NCBI RefSeq assembly: GCF_003751945.1
Contig: NZ_RJKL01000001.1
Location: forward strand, 6,510,001 to 6,574,000
Source of the DNA: Couchioplanes caeruleus
GTDB lineage: Bacteria; Actinomycetota; Actinomycetes; Mycobacteriales; Micromonosporaceae
Length of the DNA stretch: 64,000 nt
Reading direction: 5' to 3'
The position numbers and the translations under genes are program-made. Numbering within the stretch: position 1 is the first letter of the stretch; each line of letters begins with the position of its first letter. Below are positions 51,892-60,568 of the stretch, one piece after another. Below the pieces are notes generated by a model. The model was given only the letters and a program-made list of their open reading frames with translations. It had not been told where the DNA came from and did not search any database.

Positions 51892-52329
51892 TCAGTGATC
51901 ATCGAGCCGCTCGATCATCCGCGCGTGCTCGATCATGCTGAGGATGGCCTTCTTGCTGTGGTCGGACAGGCCGTCCGAGCGCAAGGCGATCTGGACCACG
52001 TCCTTCGACCGCAGCGCTGCGCTGAGCTGATCGTCGGGCTCGGTGCCCTCGGCGTCGAGGAAGTACGAGGGCGAACGGCCGAAGAACCGTGCCAGGGCCT
52101 GAAGGCGGGCCCCGGTGGGATTGTCCCGGACGCCCGTCCTGAGCATCCACAAGTATCCGGTCGAGATGGACAGACCGGTCTCCGTGCGGATCTGTTCGGC
52201 GATCACGGCGTTGCCGGGCGGCTTCTGCCCTCGCCAGCGCTCGATGATCAATGCGTTGATCTTGTCGGCAAGAGTCGTGGTCGGCCGAAGGTCAGCGCCG
52301 TCACTGCGTGGGAGCGATTGATCGTCCAT
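51892..52329 (-). CDS. XRE-family helix-turn-helix regulator
   Basis: A 145-aa regulator. A Cro/C1-type DNA-binding domain occupies about residues 20-90 (LADKINALIIERWRG, AVIAEQIRTETGLSISTGYL, ALARFFGRSPSYFL), and a C-terminal helical part ends MIEHARMIERLDDH. These proteins are repressors partnered by ImmA/IrrE proteases. It is first in the leftward block and is divergent from the NRPS-cluster regulator at 53047, so it may repress the AvrD operon. Confidence 0.82.
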   Translation of the reverse strand: MDDQSLPRSDGADLRPTTTLADKINALIIERWRGQKPPGNAVIAEQIRTETGLSISTGYLWMLRTGVRDNPTGARLQALARFFGRSPSYFLDAEGTEPDDQLSAALRSKDVVQIALRSDGLSDHSKKAILSMIEHARMIERLDDH

Positions 52330-53046
52330 AGAGCGCTCAGCTAACCGGCAGCCGGGTGGGATGTCAACCGCTTTGAACAGCAGTCGCGGTCTCGGTATGC
52401 GCTCTCGACAAGGCGCAGGCCTGTGGCCTGCGGCAATTGCACCGTTGATCGGTGCTGCTCCACGGGTTCCGCTCCTGGTCGAGGGTCGCTCCGGCGGGCA
52501 AAGAGCCGCACGCTCTGTTCACAATAGTAGTTGACAGCCGTTCGGGGCGCTGCCAGACTCTCTCCGGCCACTGTGGTCGGTGCCGGCGTCACGCCGGCGT
52601 GAGCGAAGTGGTGGGACGCTCGACGGTCCTGTTTGCCAACGATCCTTCCCTGCTGCCGCGCAGTCGCGGCGGCAGTGATTCTGCGAGGCGACTGCCGCAT
52701 GGCCGCCCACAGCATTTTCGACTGACTGGCACCGGGAGGAGACAACAGGACATGCACGGGGGCATCGGGAGGGTGGATCTGTCAGCATCAGGCGATTCGG
52801 CTGTGCCCTGACAGCTTGGTATTCGTAAATACTGCAATTCTCGCTGTCGACCTATTGCGTTGCCGCAACAACTCACTGGGATAGCTGGCGGAGATGGCTC
52901 GGACCGGTCTGCGGACGTGACCACGCTGTGGCATGTCGCGGGCTGTTCACGTGCACTTCGGCGGTCGGGTGTGTGCCGTACCCCGACGGGCCGTGGAGTC
53001 GCGCCGAGGCGCGGGCCCGCCGGCACTGACGTTTGGGGCCGGGGAA
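52330..53046. other. Intergenic region between divergent regulators (717 bp)
   Basis: No gene supported. Around 52815-52870 the DNA is AT-richer and contains palindrome-like GTATT...AATAC (52820-52833) and the 11-mer CTATTGCGTTG at 52852-52862, which recurs upstream of the ABC operon. Promoters for XRE (leftward) and the HTH regulator (rightward) must lie here. Confidence 0.45.
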
Positions 53047-53958
53047 TTGAGGATTCACTTCACCGTTGATGATCTCGCACAATTGACCATGATTTCTACT
53101 TTGGGCCCCGTCGCCGAGAGCGCCTTTGCGCTGAAGCAGTTCGGCAGGCAGGGCAGCGCCACCTTCCACGGCTGGCGCAAGGGCGTCCGGGAACGGCTCG
53201 GCACCCGGGTCGCGGAGGCCGAGCGGCTCGCCGGCCGGTACGACGTGTCCGAACTGCTGACGTTGCTCAGACTGCAGTCGGGCGGCAACCCGGACGGCGC
53301 GGGCGACGAACGGACCCGTCAGCGCGTGCAGTCCACCGTGTTCGCGTTCTGTCAGGCGGCCGTGCTGCCGCACTGGCGGCAGATGCGCGGTCACCTGGCC
53401 TCGGTGCGCGACGCCTGCGGCCGGATCAGCATCGCCAACGGGATGCACGCCGCACTGGACAACCTCCACCCGAGGCTGAACTGGAAGCCCCCCGTTCTGG
53501 AGGTGCCGGGAGAGCCGGACTGCGACCTGTATCTCAACGGGCGGGGGCTCGTACTGTGCCCGTCGCTGTTCATGGCCAGCAAGGCGTGCATGGTCCTGGA
53601 GGGCGTCCAGGAGACCGGCGCCCCCGTCCTCGTCTTCTCGGTGCCCCTGGACGCCGCGACCGCGACCGAGTTCTGGGGTCACGGCGGGCGGGACGAGCAG
53701 GCGCTGAGCGCCCTGGTCGGGCACACGCGCGCCGCCGTACTCCAATCGCTGTCGGAGAGCTGCACCACGGGTGAGCTCTCGCAGCGGCTGAACATCTCAC
53801 TGGCCGGCGCCAGCAAGCACGCCACGGTGCTGCGCAAGGCGGGACTCGTCACGACGGCCCGTCAGCGCAACACTGCGCTGCACTCTCTCACGCCGCTCGG
53901 CGTGGCACTGCTGCGGCAGCGGCGCTCGCCAGGCGTCGTGAGCGCGGTGAGCGCCTAG
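53047..53958 (+). CDS. ArsR-like helix-turn-helix regulator
   Basis: A 303-aa protein. The TTG at 53047 (after GGGGCCGGGG) starts [15 protein letters not shown], the usual opening ('MRIHFTxxDLA') of a group of actinobacterial regulators. The N-terminal 230 residues form a ligand-type domain ([20 protein letters not shown]). A C-terminal ArsR-type winged helix ([20 protein letters not shown], followed by [20 protein letters not shown]) follows. Downstream in the same direction are MbtH and the rest of the NRPS cluster, so it is a candidate pathway regulator. Confidence 0.8.
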   Translation: MRIHFTVDDLAQLTMISTLGPVAESAFALKQFGRQGSATFHGWRKGVRERLGTRVAEAERLAGRYDVSELLTLLRLQSGGNPDGAGDERTRQRVQSTVFAFCQAAVLPHWRQMRGHLASVRDACGRISIANGMHAALDNLHPRLNWKPPVLEVPGEPDCDLYLNGRGLVLCPSLFMASKACMVLEGVQETGAPVLVFSVPLDAATATEFWGHGGRDEQALSALVGHTRAAVLQSLSESCTTGELSQRLNISLAGASKHATVLRKAGLVTTARQRNTALHSLTPLGVALLRQRRSPGVVSAVSA

Positions 53959-53989
53959 ACCAGTGACCTCGACCCATGAAGGGAGAACC

Positions 53990-54205
53990 ATGAGCACCAA
54001 CCCGTTCGAGAACGTGGACGGCATCTATCTCGTGCTGGTCAACGACGAGGGCCAGCACTCCCTGTGGCCGGCCTTCGCCGAGGTGCCCGCGGGCTGGACG
54101 GTCGTCCTGCCCGAGACCGACCGACAGTCGGCGCTCGACTACGTCGAGGCCAACTGGACCGAAATGCGGCCCAAGAGCCTGCAGGAAGCGATGAGCCGGC
54201 GCTAG
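53990..54205 (+). CDS. MbtH-family NRPS chaperone
   Basis: A 71-aa MbtH-like protein with the signature [19 protein letters not shown] and the C-terminal [15 protein letters not shown]. MbtH proteins bind and activate adenylation domains of NRPSs; the cognate enzyme begins 6.4 kb downstream. ATG 53990 follows GAAGGGAG. A terminator with a U-tract lies 50 bp after the stop. Confidence 0.95.
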   Translation: MSTNPFENVDGIYLVLVNDEGQHSLWPAFAEVPAGWTVVLPETDRQSALDYVEANWTEMRPKSLQEAMSRR

Positions 54206-54255
54206 TTCGGTCGGCGCACACCTTTCCCGACGGTTCCGACAACTCCACAATCCGG

Positions 54256-54290
54256 TGCCCGGCCCGCGACCTTCGCGGGTCGGGCATTTT
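54256..54290 (+). terminator. Rho-independent terminator after mbtH-like gene
   Basis: A 14-bp stem (54256-54269 with 54273-54286, one G-U pair, CCT loop) is followed by TTTT at 54287-54290. It separates the regulator-mbtH unit from the methyltransferase. Confidence 0.85.
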
Positions 54291-54524
54291 CCTGTGAAGG
54301 CACGCTCGTGAACGCCGCCCACGCCGGTCCTTGAACGACAAGGCAACTTCCTTCAGGCGCTCGCGGATCGCACATAGCCTCGTCTCACGGAAATCAAAGG
54401 CTGTCTTTCCGGTCGTGGCCGAGTGTTCCCGGCCGACTTCACGTCGGTCCACCTCCGACTCGAAACGGGCGCAAATCGTGCCCGGCGCGACTGCGTGATC
54501 CCGCAGAGACGATATGGAGATTGA

Positions 54525-55523
54525 ATGATGCCGCCCAATGCGCTGGAAAAAGCGGTCTACGGTGTATACGCGACAACCGCACTCCACTTGGCGGACAAGC
54601 ACGGTGTCTTCGAGTTTCTCATCACCCAGGAGGCGCCCACCAGCAAGATCGCCGCTGGGCTCGGGCTGGACGAGGACACCCTCGACCGCCTGCTGGTCCT
54701 CCTCGACTCCCTCGGCGTCATCGAGCAGGACGAGCACGGTACCTACCGCATCCCCGCGGAGCTGGTGCCCTACCTTGACCCCAGGAGTCCACGCTCCGTC
54801 GGTGGCTTCCTCAACCATGTGATGCACAGCACCGTCGACCGGCTGCCGCAGCTGGACGACTACCTGACGGCTGGCAAGGCGGCCGTGGACGCCGCGCTGC
54901 CCGCCCCGTTCGACGTCATGTACGGGACGCCGAAGCTCACCGATGACTTCGTGGCGGCCATGTGGCAGCTCACCTATGACGTCTCCCGCGAGCTGGTTCC
55001 CATGGCCGGGCTGACCGGGATTCGACACCTAGTGGACGTCGGCGGCGCGAGCGGACCGTTCTGCGTGGCAGCGCTGGCGGCAACCCCCGACCTGCGCGCC
55101 ACGGTGTTCGAACTGCCCGAGGTGGGCCCGTACGTGACTGACACGGTCGAACGGTACGGCCTGCAAGGCAGGCTGGACTTCGTCGCGGGCGACTTTCACC
55201 GCGACGAGTTCCCGCCGACCGAGTGCGTCGCGTTCGGCTACATCCTCTCCGGCTGGACCGACGAGATCGGCCTGGAGCTGTTGCGCAAAGCCTACCGCGC
55301 ATGCGCTGACGGCGGTCGAGTCCTGATCATGGACCGCCTGTTCGACGACGACCGCCGCGGACCGCTGCCCACGGCGGTGATGAACCTGTCGATGCACGTC
55401 GAGGCGAAGGGCAGGCACCGGACCGCGGCGGAGTACATCGGGCTGTTGGAAAGCGCGGGATTCGTCAACTGCGAGCTGCGTCGGTCTACTCAGGACAAAC
55501 ACCTGATCATCGGCAGCAAGTGA
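54525..55523 (+). CDS. Methyltransferase, plant-OMT/MppJ-like fold
   Basis: A 332-aa SAM-dependent enzyme of the methyltransferase-2 family. The N-terminal dimerisation/winged-helix domain (HLADKHGVFEFLITQEAPTS) is followed by motif I LVDVGGASGPFC (about residues 168-179) and VLIMDRLFDDD. Members act on hydroxyls of aromatics, and a branch (such as MppJ) C-methylates aryl pyruvates. With a Trp halogenase and a tryptophan-dioxygenase-like gene next door, an indole or keto-acid substrate is suggested but unproven. The ATG at 54525 follows GGAG; the TDO-like gene begins 60 bp downstream. Confidence 0.78.
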   Translation: MMPPNALEKAVYGVYATTALHLADKHGVFEFLITQEAPTSKIAAGLGLDEDTLDRLLVLLDSLGVIEQDEHGTYRIPAELVPYLDPRSPRSVGGFLNHVMHSTVDRLPQLDDYLTAGKAAVDAALPAPFDVMYGTPKLTDDFVAAMWQLTYDVSRELVPMAGLTGIRHLVDVGGASGPFCVAALAATPDLRATVFELPEVGPYVTDTVERYGLQGRLDFVAGDFHRDEFPPTECVAFGYILSGWTDEIGLELLRKAYRACADGGRVLIMDRLFDDDRRGPLPTAVMNLSMHVEAKGRHRTAAEYIGLLESAGFVNCELRRSTQDKHLIIGSK

Positions 55524-55583
55524 CGAGACGCCGTGCCGCGGGTCGCGACGGCCCGTGGTCCTGAATACAGGGCTGGAGGACAA

Positions 55584-56735
55584 ATGGAGACCGCACCGGC
55601 GTCCCTGCTATTTGCGGGACGATGCGACGAGATCGCACAGCTTCAAGAGCGGGCGGGTCGGCAGGCGCTGACCGCGGGTGAGCGCGACCTTCTGGACAAG
55701 CTCTATTGCGAAGCGTACGCCGAACAGAGCGCCGAGAGCGAGGTGATGCGACTGCTGACCCGGTCGTTCAGCCGGGAACCCATCCCCGAGTACTACCGCT
55801 ATGCCAATCTCCACGTTTACGCGTGGTTCCTCGATCTGTACCCGACTGAGCCCGTGGCCGGCGCCGTGCTGGCCTTGGAGGAGACGCTGGCCGCCCTCGA
55901 CGCGGTCGAGCGGCGTGCCGCTCCCTGGCTGACCGAGGCCGACCACACCGAGGAGCGTTTGCGCAGGTTGGACGCGTTGCGTGAGCAGGTCCGGCGGCTG
56001 CCGGTGAAGACCGGCGGTGACATGCCGGCGGCCGAGGTGATCGACCGGGCGTGCGACGATCTGGCGCGTTGGCAGGCGTACGTGCTGACCCGCTGCTCCG
56101 GCTTCGTCGCTTCGAACGACCACCACGAGCACATGTTCCTGCGCGCGGTTCAGGCGTGCGAACTGGCCTTCTACCTGATCCGCCACCTCGCCGTACGGGC
56201 GAGGACGTCGATCGGGCGTGCCGACGGCGAGGCGCACGCGCTGATGGCGCAGCTGATCCACTTCGCGGAATTGCCCAACCACATCTTCCACGTGTTGCAG
56301 ACGCTCACCCCCGATCTGTTCCTGGCGTTCCGCGACGCCACCGGCGAGGCCAGCGCCCTCCAGTCGCTGAACTACCACATGATGGAACTGGTGCTGTACG
56401 GCTACGACGCGCGCAAGGTCGAGGCCTACATGAAGTTCGAGCACCTGCACGAGTTGACCGTGCCACCGCTGCGATCGGTGCGACCGCTACGCGAGGCGGT
56501 GCTCGAAGCGGACGATCCGACGTTGACCGAGGCGCTCGCCGCGGTCGAACGCACGCTGCTGACCTGGCGCGGCAGGCACTATGGGTTCGGTCGCCGCTAC
56601 CTGCCGGGGGTGAAGGGATCCGGTGGCACCGAAGGCGCCGGCTATTTGAAACGGTTCGTCCATAGGGACAACTTCGTGCCGGAACCCATCACCACCGCAC
56701 CCGGACTCGACCTGCTCGGCTTCGCGTTCCGCTGA
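55584..56735 (+). CDS. Tryptophan 2,3-dioxygenase-family hemoprotein
   Basis: A 383-aa protein with TDO features in its second half. DHHEHMFLRAVQACELAFYL (H180/H181) resembles the distal 'HDEMLFI..Q..ELWF' site, ALQSLNYHMMELVLYGYD resembles 'GFQSxxFRxxE', and the axial heme-ligand region reads TWRGRHYGFGRRYLPG (H332), followed by GSGGTEGAGYL, equivalent to the 'GTGGSSGxxYL' loop. The N-terminal part is longer than in housekeeping TDOs. TDO enzymes open Trp to N-formylkynurenine; the relative MarE instead makes an oxindole. ATG 55584 follows CTGGAGGAC. Adjacent to the methyltransferase, it is likely a tailoring enzyme for halogenated Trp. Confidence 0.8.
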   Translation: METAPASLLFAGRCDEIAQLQERAGRQALTAGERDLLDKLYCEAYAEQSAESEVMRLLTRSFSREPIPEYYRYANLHVYAWFLDLYPTEPVAGAVLALEETLAALDAVERRAAPWLTEADHTEERLRRLDALREQVRRLPVKTGGDMPAAEVIDRACDDLARWQAYVLTRCSGFVASNDHHEHMFLRAVQACELAFYLIRHLAVRARTSIGRADGEAHALMAQLIHFAELPNHIFHVLQTLTPDLFLAFRDATGEASALQSLNYHMMELVLYGYDARKVEAYMKFEHLHELTVPPLRSVRPLREAVLEADDPTLTEALAAVERTLLTWRGRHYGFGRRYLPGVKGSGGTEGAGYLKRFVHRDNFVPEPITTAPGLDLLGFAFR

Positions 56736-56952
56736 TCACGGCCATCGCACCGCCGGTACGGAGGAGCCCGGCGGATTGGCTATTTCGAAAACTATTGCGT
56801 TGTGCGCGGCGGCAAACCGATCGAGCGGAGCGGAATGCCGGCCGTGCCGACTGAAGGTGCCGCTGAATCAGCGGAAAATCGCAGGTGTCCTTTCCGGACT
56901 CCCCTTTCGGCGTGCACTAAATTTGCCGACATTACCGCGGTTTCGGGGAAAG

Positions 56953-56982
56953 TTGACAGGATGCGGCGCCCGTCATTAATGT
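56953..56982 (+). promoter_or_regulatory. Sigma70-like promoter giving a probable leaderless transcript
   Basis: A consensus -35 TTGACA (56953-56958) and a -10-like TAATGT (56977-56982) with 18-nt spacing. The predicted start of transcription at about 56989-56991 coincides with the ATG of the ABC ATPase at 56991, which has no SD. Confidence 0.55.
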
Positions 56983-56990
56983 CCCCTTAT

Positions 56991-57749
56991 ATGACCCAGG
57001 CTGTACGGCGTGCCAAGTCCACTGACCACGCGATCCGCTTGAATTCAGTGTCCAAAGTGTACGAATCGACAGGGAACGCGGTGCAGGCGCTGGATGCCGT
57101 GAGCATCGAACTGCGCCGTGGCACCTTCACCGCCGTGATGGGACCGTCCGGCTCCGGCAAGAGCACCTTTCTCAACTGCGCGGCCGGCCTGGACCGGCCG
57201 ACCTCGGGTTCGGTCTGGCTGAGCGACGTCGAGCTGTCACGCCTCAACGAGCTCGAGCTCACCGAGGTGCGACGTCAGCGGATCGGCTTCATCTTCCAGG
57301 CCTACAACCTGCTGAGCGCGCTGACCGTCGAAGAGAACGTCACGCTGCCGCTGCGGCTCGCGGACCGCAAGACCGACCACGCGTTCCTGCGCGAGGTGCT
57401 CACCGCGGTCGGCCTCGGCGAGCACCTCAAGCGGCGGCCGAGCGAGCTCTCCGGAGGGCAGCAGCAGCGGGTCGCGGTCGCCCGCGCGCTGATCACCCAC
57501 CCGGACGTGGTGGTCGCGGACGAGCCGACCGGCGCGCTGGACTCCCGTTCCAGCAAACAGGTGCTGGAGCTGCTGCGACATGTCGTGGACAACATGGGGC
57601 AGACGGTGTTGATGGTCACCCACGACCCGGTCGCCGCCTCGTACGCCGACTCGGTGGTGTTCCTGGCCGACGGCCGGCTCGCGGGCGAGCTGAACCGGCC
57701 CACGCCGGAGCAGGTCGCGTCGCGCATGACGCACCTGGGCGAGTGGTGA
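56991..57749 (+). CDS. ABC transporter ATP-binding subunit (MacB/LolD type)
   Basis: A 252-aa ATPase: Walker A GPSGSGKST (about residue 46), Q-loop FQAYNLLS, ABC signature LSGGQQQR, Walker B VVVADEPTGALD, H-loop VTHD. This matches the MacB/LolD group that powers FtsX-type permeases. The start at 56991 suits a leaderless message; ATGs at 56961 and 56979 are alternatives. Its stop overlaps the GTG of the permease gene. It probably exports the cluster's peptide product. Confidence 0.93.
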   Translation: MTQAVRRAKSTDHAIRLNSVSKVYESTGNAVQALDAVSIELRRGTFTAVMGPSGSGKSTFLNCAAGLDRPTSGSVWLSDVELSRLNELELTEVRRQRIGFIFQAYNLLSALTVEENVTLPLRLADRKTDHAFLREVLTAVGLGEHLKRRPSELSGGQQQRVAVARALITHPDVVVADEPTGALDSRSSKQVLELLRHVVDNMGQTVLMVTHDPVAASYADSVVFLADGRLAGELNRPTPEQVASRMTHLGEW

Positions 57750-60352
57750 TCCGCCGCATCCGGCGGGTCGTCCGCCTCGTGGTGCCGTACCGCAAGGATC
57801 TGTCGCTGGCGTGGAGCACGATCAAGGGCCGCAAGGGCGGCTTCGTCGGCTCCTTCGTCGCGATCGCCGCGGGCTCAGCGGTGATCACCGCCTGCGGGGC
57901 CTTGCTGATGTCCGGGCTCGGCACCGGCGTGACCCCCGAACGCTACTCGGGTGCGGCGGTGGTCCTCGGCGCGGAGCAGTCGTTCTGGCTGGACGAGTCC
58001 TCCGAGGTCCGCTACAGCGAGCGCGTGACTCTGCCCGCCGACAAGGTCGCCGCCGTCGCCGCGGTGCCCGGTGTCCAGTCCGCTGTCGGTGACGTCGACG
58101 TCGAGGTCAGCCTGCTGAACCCGGACGGCGACGAGGTGGGCGGCCCGGGCGACTTCCCGGTGCTCGGGCACGGCTGGTCCGCCGCGGCGCTCGGTCCGTT
58201 CCGGGTGCGCGACGGCCGCGCGCCGTCCGCTGCCGACGAGGTCGTGCTCGACGCCGACCTCGCCGAGCGCGGCGACGTGTCGCTCGACGCGACGGTGCGC
58301 GTCGTGGTCGGTTCGATCCCGTCGTCCTACCGCGTGGTGGGCATCGCCACCCCGCCGGGGGACGGGTTGGCCCGGCAGTCCGCCGTGTTCTTCAGCGACG
58401 ACCAGGCGACCAAGCTGTCCGGCCGGCCGGACCGGGTGGCCGCCGTCGGTGTGCTCGCGGCGCCCGGCGTCGCCGCGCAGGAACTGGCCGAGCGCATCAC
58501 GGCCGCGGTGCCGGACGTGGAGGCCCACACCGGCGCGGAACGCGGCGACGTGGAGTTCCTGGACGTCGGCGATGCCCGCAGCCTGGTGGTCGAGACGGCG
58601 GCGTCGTTCGGCGGCACCATGGTGCTGATCGTGGTGTTCGTGGTGGCGAGCACTCTGGCGCTGTCGGTGCAGCAGCGCCGGCGCGAACTGGCCCTGCTGC
58701 GGGCCATCGGCGCGACGCCCAAACAGATCCACTGGATGATCGGGGCCGAGATGACCCTGGTGTCGTCGGTGGGTGCCGTGGTCGGCGCGATACCCGGCGT
58801 CGTACTCGCGTACGTGATGCGCGGTGTGTTCGTCCTCGCCGGCGCCATGCCCGCGGACTTCCAGATGGACGTGGGTCTGCTGCCCGTCCTCAGCTCTCTG
58901 GTGCTGTGCATGATCAGCGCCCGGCTCGGTGGCTGGCTGGTCGCGCGCAGGGTGGCCAGGGTCAGCCCGGTCGAGGCGCTCGGCGACGCCGCGGTCGAGC
59001 CCAAGAAGCTCGGTTGGGTCCGAGTGGCCATCGGCATCCTGCTCATCCCGCTCGGGCTGCTGCTCACCTTGGGCGATGTGGCGTCGCCGGGCGACTCGGC
59101 CGCCGACACCGCGGGCAGCGCGGTCCTGTTGTTCGTCGTGGCGGTCGGGTGTCTCGGCCCGCTGCTTCTCAGCGGCGCCATCGTCTTGTTCGGCCCGCGC
59201 CTGAACCGGCGGTCCACGGCCCACGGCTTCCTCGCCCAGGCCAACTCGCGGGCCAACTCGCGGAGGCTCAGTACGGCAACCACACCGCTGGCGATGGGCG
59301 TGACCCTGGCCGCGGTGCAGGTGTTCGGCGCGTCCACGGCGATCGCCGGGGCGCAGACACAGATGAAGGACGGCCTGCGCGCCGACCACGTGGTGACCGC
59401 GTCGTCCGGCGCCGGGGTCTCTCCGGAGGTCGTGGACGCCGTACGCGGCGTGCCCGGGGTCGCCGTGGCGACGCCGGTGGCGCGGATGCAGGTGCTGATC
59501 ACGTTCCCGTCCGAGGACAGCACCGCGACCAGGGTCTTCGCCGCCCAGGGCGTCACGCCCGACCGGCTCTCCGAAACCATGGACCTCGCGGTGATCCAGG
59601 GCGACATCGCGCAACTGCAGGGCGGGACGGTGGCGCTGAGTCGCGTCGTCGCGGAGACCGTCCGGACGCGGCTCGGAGCGACGGTCGAACTCCGGCTCGG
59701 CGACGGGACGACGACCAAGCCGCGGGTGGTGGCGATCTACGAGAACGGCCTGGGCTTCGGGGACGTCACCCTGCCCAACGACGTCGTCATCGCCCACACC
59801 ACCGCGCGCGTCGACACCGCGGTGCTGATCAGGTCCGCGGACGGGACCGATCCGAAGGCGCTCGCCGACGCGCTGCGCGGCGCCGTCGAGCGTTACCCCA
59901 CGGTCGAGGCGGGCGACCGGGAAGCGTTCCTGGCCGCGCCCGGGCCCGGCGGTTCCGGTGACTGGGCGCTCAACCTCCTGTTCCAGACCGTGCTACTGGG
60001 CTACATCGCCATCGCCGTGGTGAACACCCTGGTGATGTCGACGGCAGCGCGGGGTCGCGAATTCGCGATGCTGCAACTCATCGGCGCCAGCCGGGACCAG
60101 GTCCGGGCGATGATGAACGGCGAATCCAGGATCGTGGTCTTCACGGCGCTGCTGATCGGTCTGCTGGCGACGATCCCGCCGCTGGTCGGCATCAGCCTGG
60201 GGCTGACGAAGTCGCCGATTCCCAGCATCTCCCTGCTCGGACTCATCGCGATCGTGGCGGTCACCGTCTCGCTCTCCTGGGGCGCGATCACGATGGCCAC
60301 CCGATTCGCCATGCGGCCGGCGCCGGTCGACGCGATCGGCGGACGCGAGTGA
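57743..60352 (+). CDS. FtsX/MacB-type ABC permease
   Basis: An 869-aa permease with the FtsX layout twice over: a first membrane helix (about residues 32-58), a large extracytoplasmic domain (60-280), three helices (about 288-410), two more in the middle (about 425-480), a second periplasmic domain (about 515-730) and three final helices (about 745-860). FtsX-type motifs 'ALLRAIGATPKQIHWMI' and 'FAMLQLIGASRDQVRAMMNG' mark the helix-coupling loops. GTG 57743 or 57746 overlaps the ATPase stop. It pairs with the ATPase as an exporter. Confidence 0.9.
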   Translation: MVIRRIRRVVRLVVPYRKDLSLAWSTIKGRKGGFVGSFVAIAAGSAVITACGALLMSGLGTGVTPERYSGAAVVLGAEQSFWLDESSEVRYSERVTLPADKVAAVAAVPGVQSAVGDVDVEVSLLNPDGDEVGGPGDFPVLGHGWSAAALGPFRVRDGRAPSAADEVVLDADLAERGDVSLDATVRVVVGSIPSSYRVVGIATPPGDGLARQSAVFFSDDQATKLSGRPDRVAAVGVLAAPGVAAQELAERITAAVPDVEAHTGAERGDVEFLDVGDARSLVVETAASFGGTMVLIVVFVVASTLALSVQQRRRELALLRAIGATPKQIHWMIGAEMTLVSSVGAVVGAIPGVVLAYVMRGVFVLAGAMPADFQMDVGLLPVLSSLVLCMISARLGGWLVARRVARVSPVEALGDAAVEPKKLGWVRVAIGILLIPLGLLLTLGDVASPGDSAADTAGSAVLLFVVAVGCLGPLLLSGAIVLFGPRLNRRSTAHGFLAQANSRANSRRLSTATTPLAMGVTLAAVQVFGASTAIAGAQTQMKDGLRADHVVTASSGAGVSPEVVDAVRGVPGVAVATPVARMQVLITFPSEDSTATRVFAAQGVTPDRLSETMDLAVIQGDIAQLQGGTVALSRVVAETVRTRLGATVELRLGDGTTTKPRVVAIYENGLGFGDVTLPNDVVIAHTTARVDTAVLIRSADGTDPKALADALRGAVERYPTVEAGDREAFLAAPGPGGSGDWALNLLFQTVLLGYIAIAVVNTLVMSTAARGREFAMLQLIGASRDQVRAMMNGESRIVVFTALLIGLLATIPPLVGISLGLTKSPIPSISLLGLIAIVAVTVSLSWGAITMATRFAMRPAPVDAIGGRE

Positions 60353-60386
60353 GGGGCCTGACGGGCGCCTGAGACCACGGGCACAT

Positions 60387-60423
60387 CCGATGGCGCCGTC
60401 GCCGATTCCGGCGGCGCCATCGG
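60387..60423 (+). terminator. 12-bp hairpin after the ABC exporter genes
   Basis: Arms 60387-60398 and 60412-60423 pair perfectly around a 13-nt GC-rich loop, 35 bp past the permease stop, with no U-tract. Transcription may stop here before the NRPS gene. Confidence 0.6.
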
Positions 60424-60568
60424 CCCGCGGGCGTCGAACGCCGCTGATCGGCCTGTTTCCTCTTCGATCAAGTGCGTAGCTGAGGTGCGGCCCCGCTGGG
60501 GAGACTTTGGGCGTCCGGCACGGCTTCTGCTGTGGAAGCGATGCCCATACCCGAGACGGAGGCCGTCC

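Noticed and set aside
57875..59797. 640-codon minus-strand frame opposite the ABC permease
   Set aside because: High-GC antisense artefact; composition (His/Arg/Gly/Asp-rich) is typical of shadow frames.
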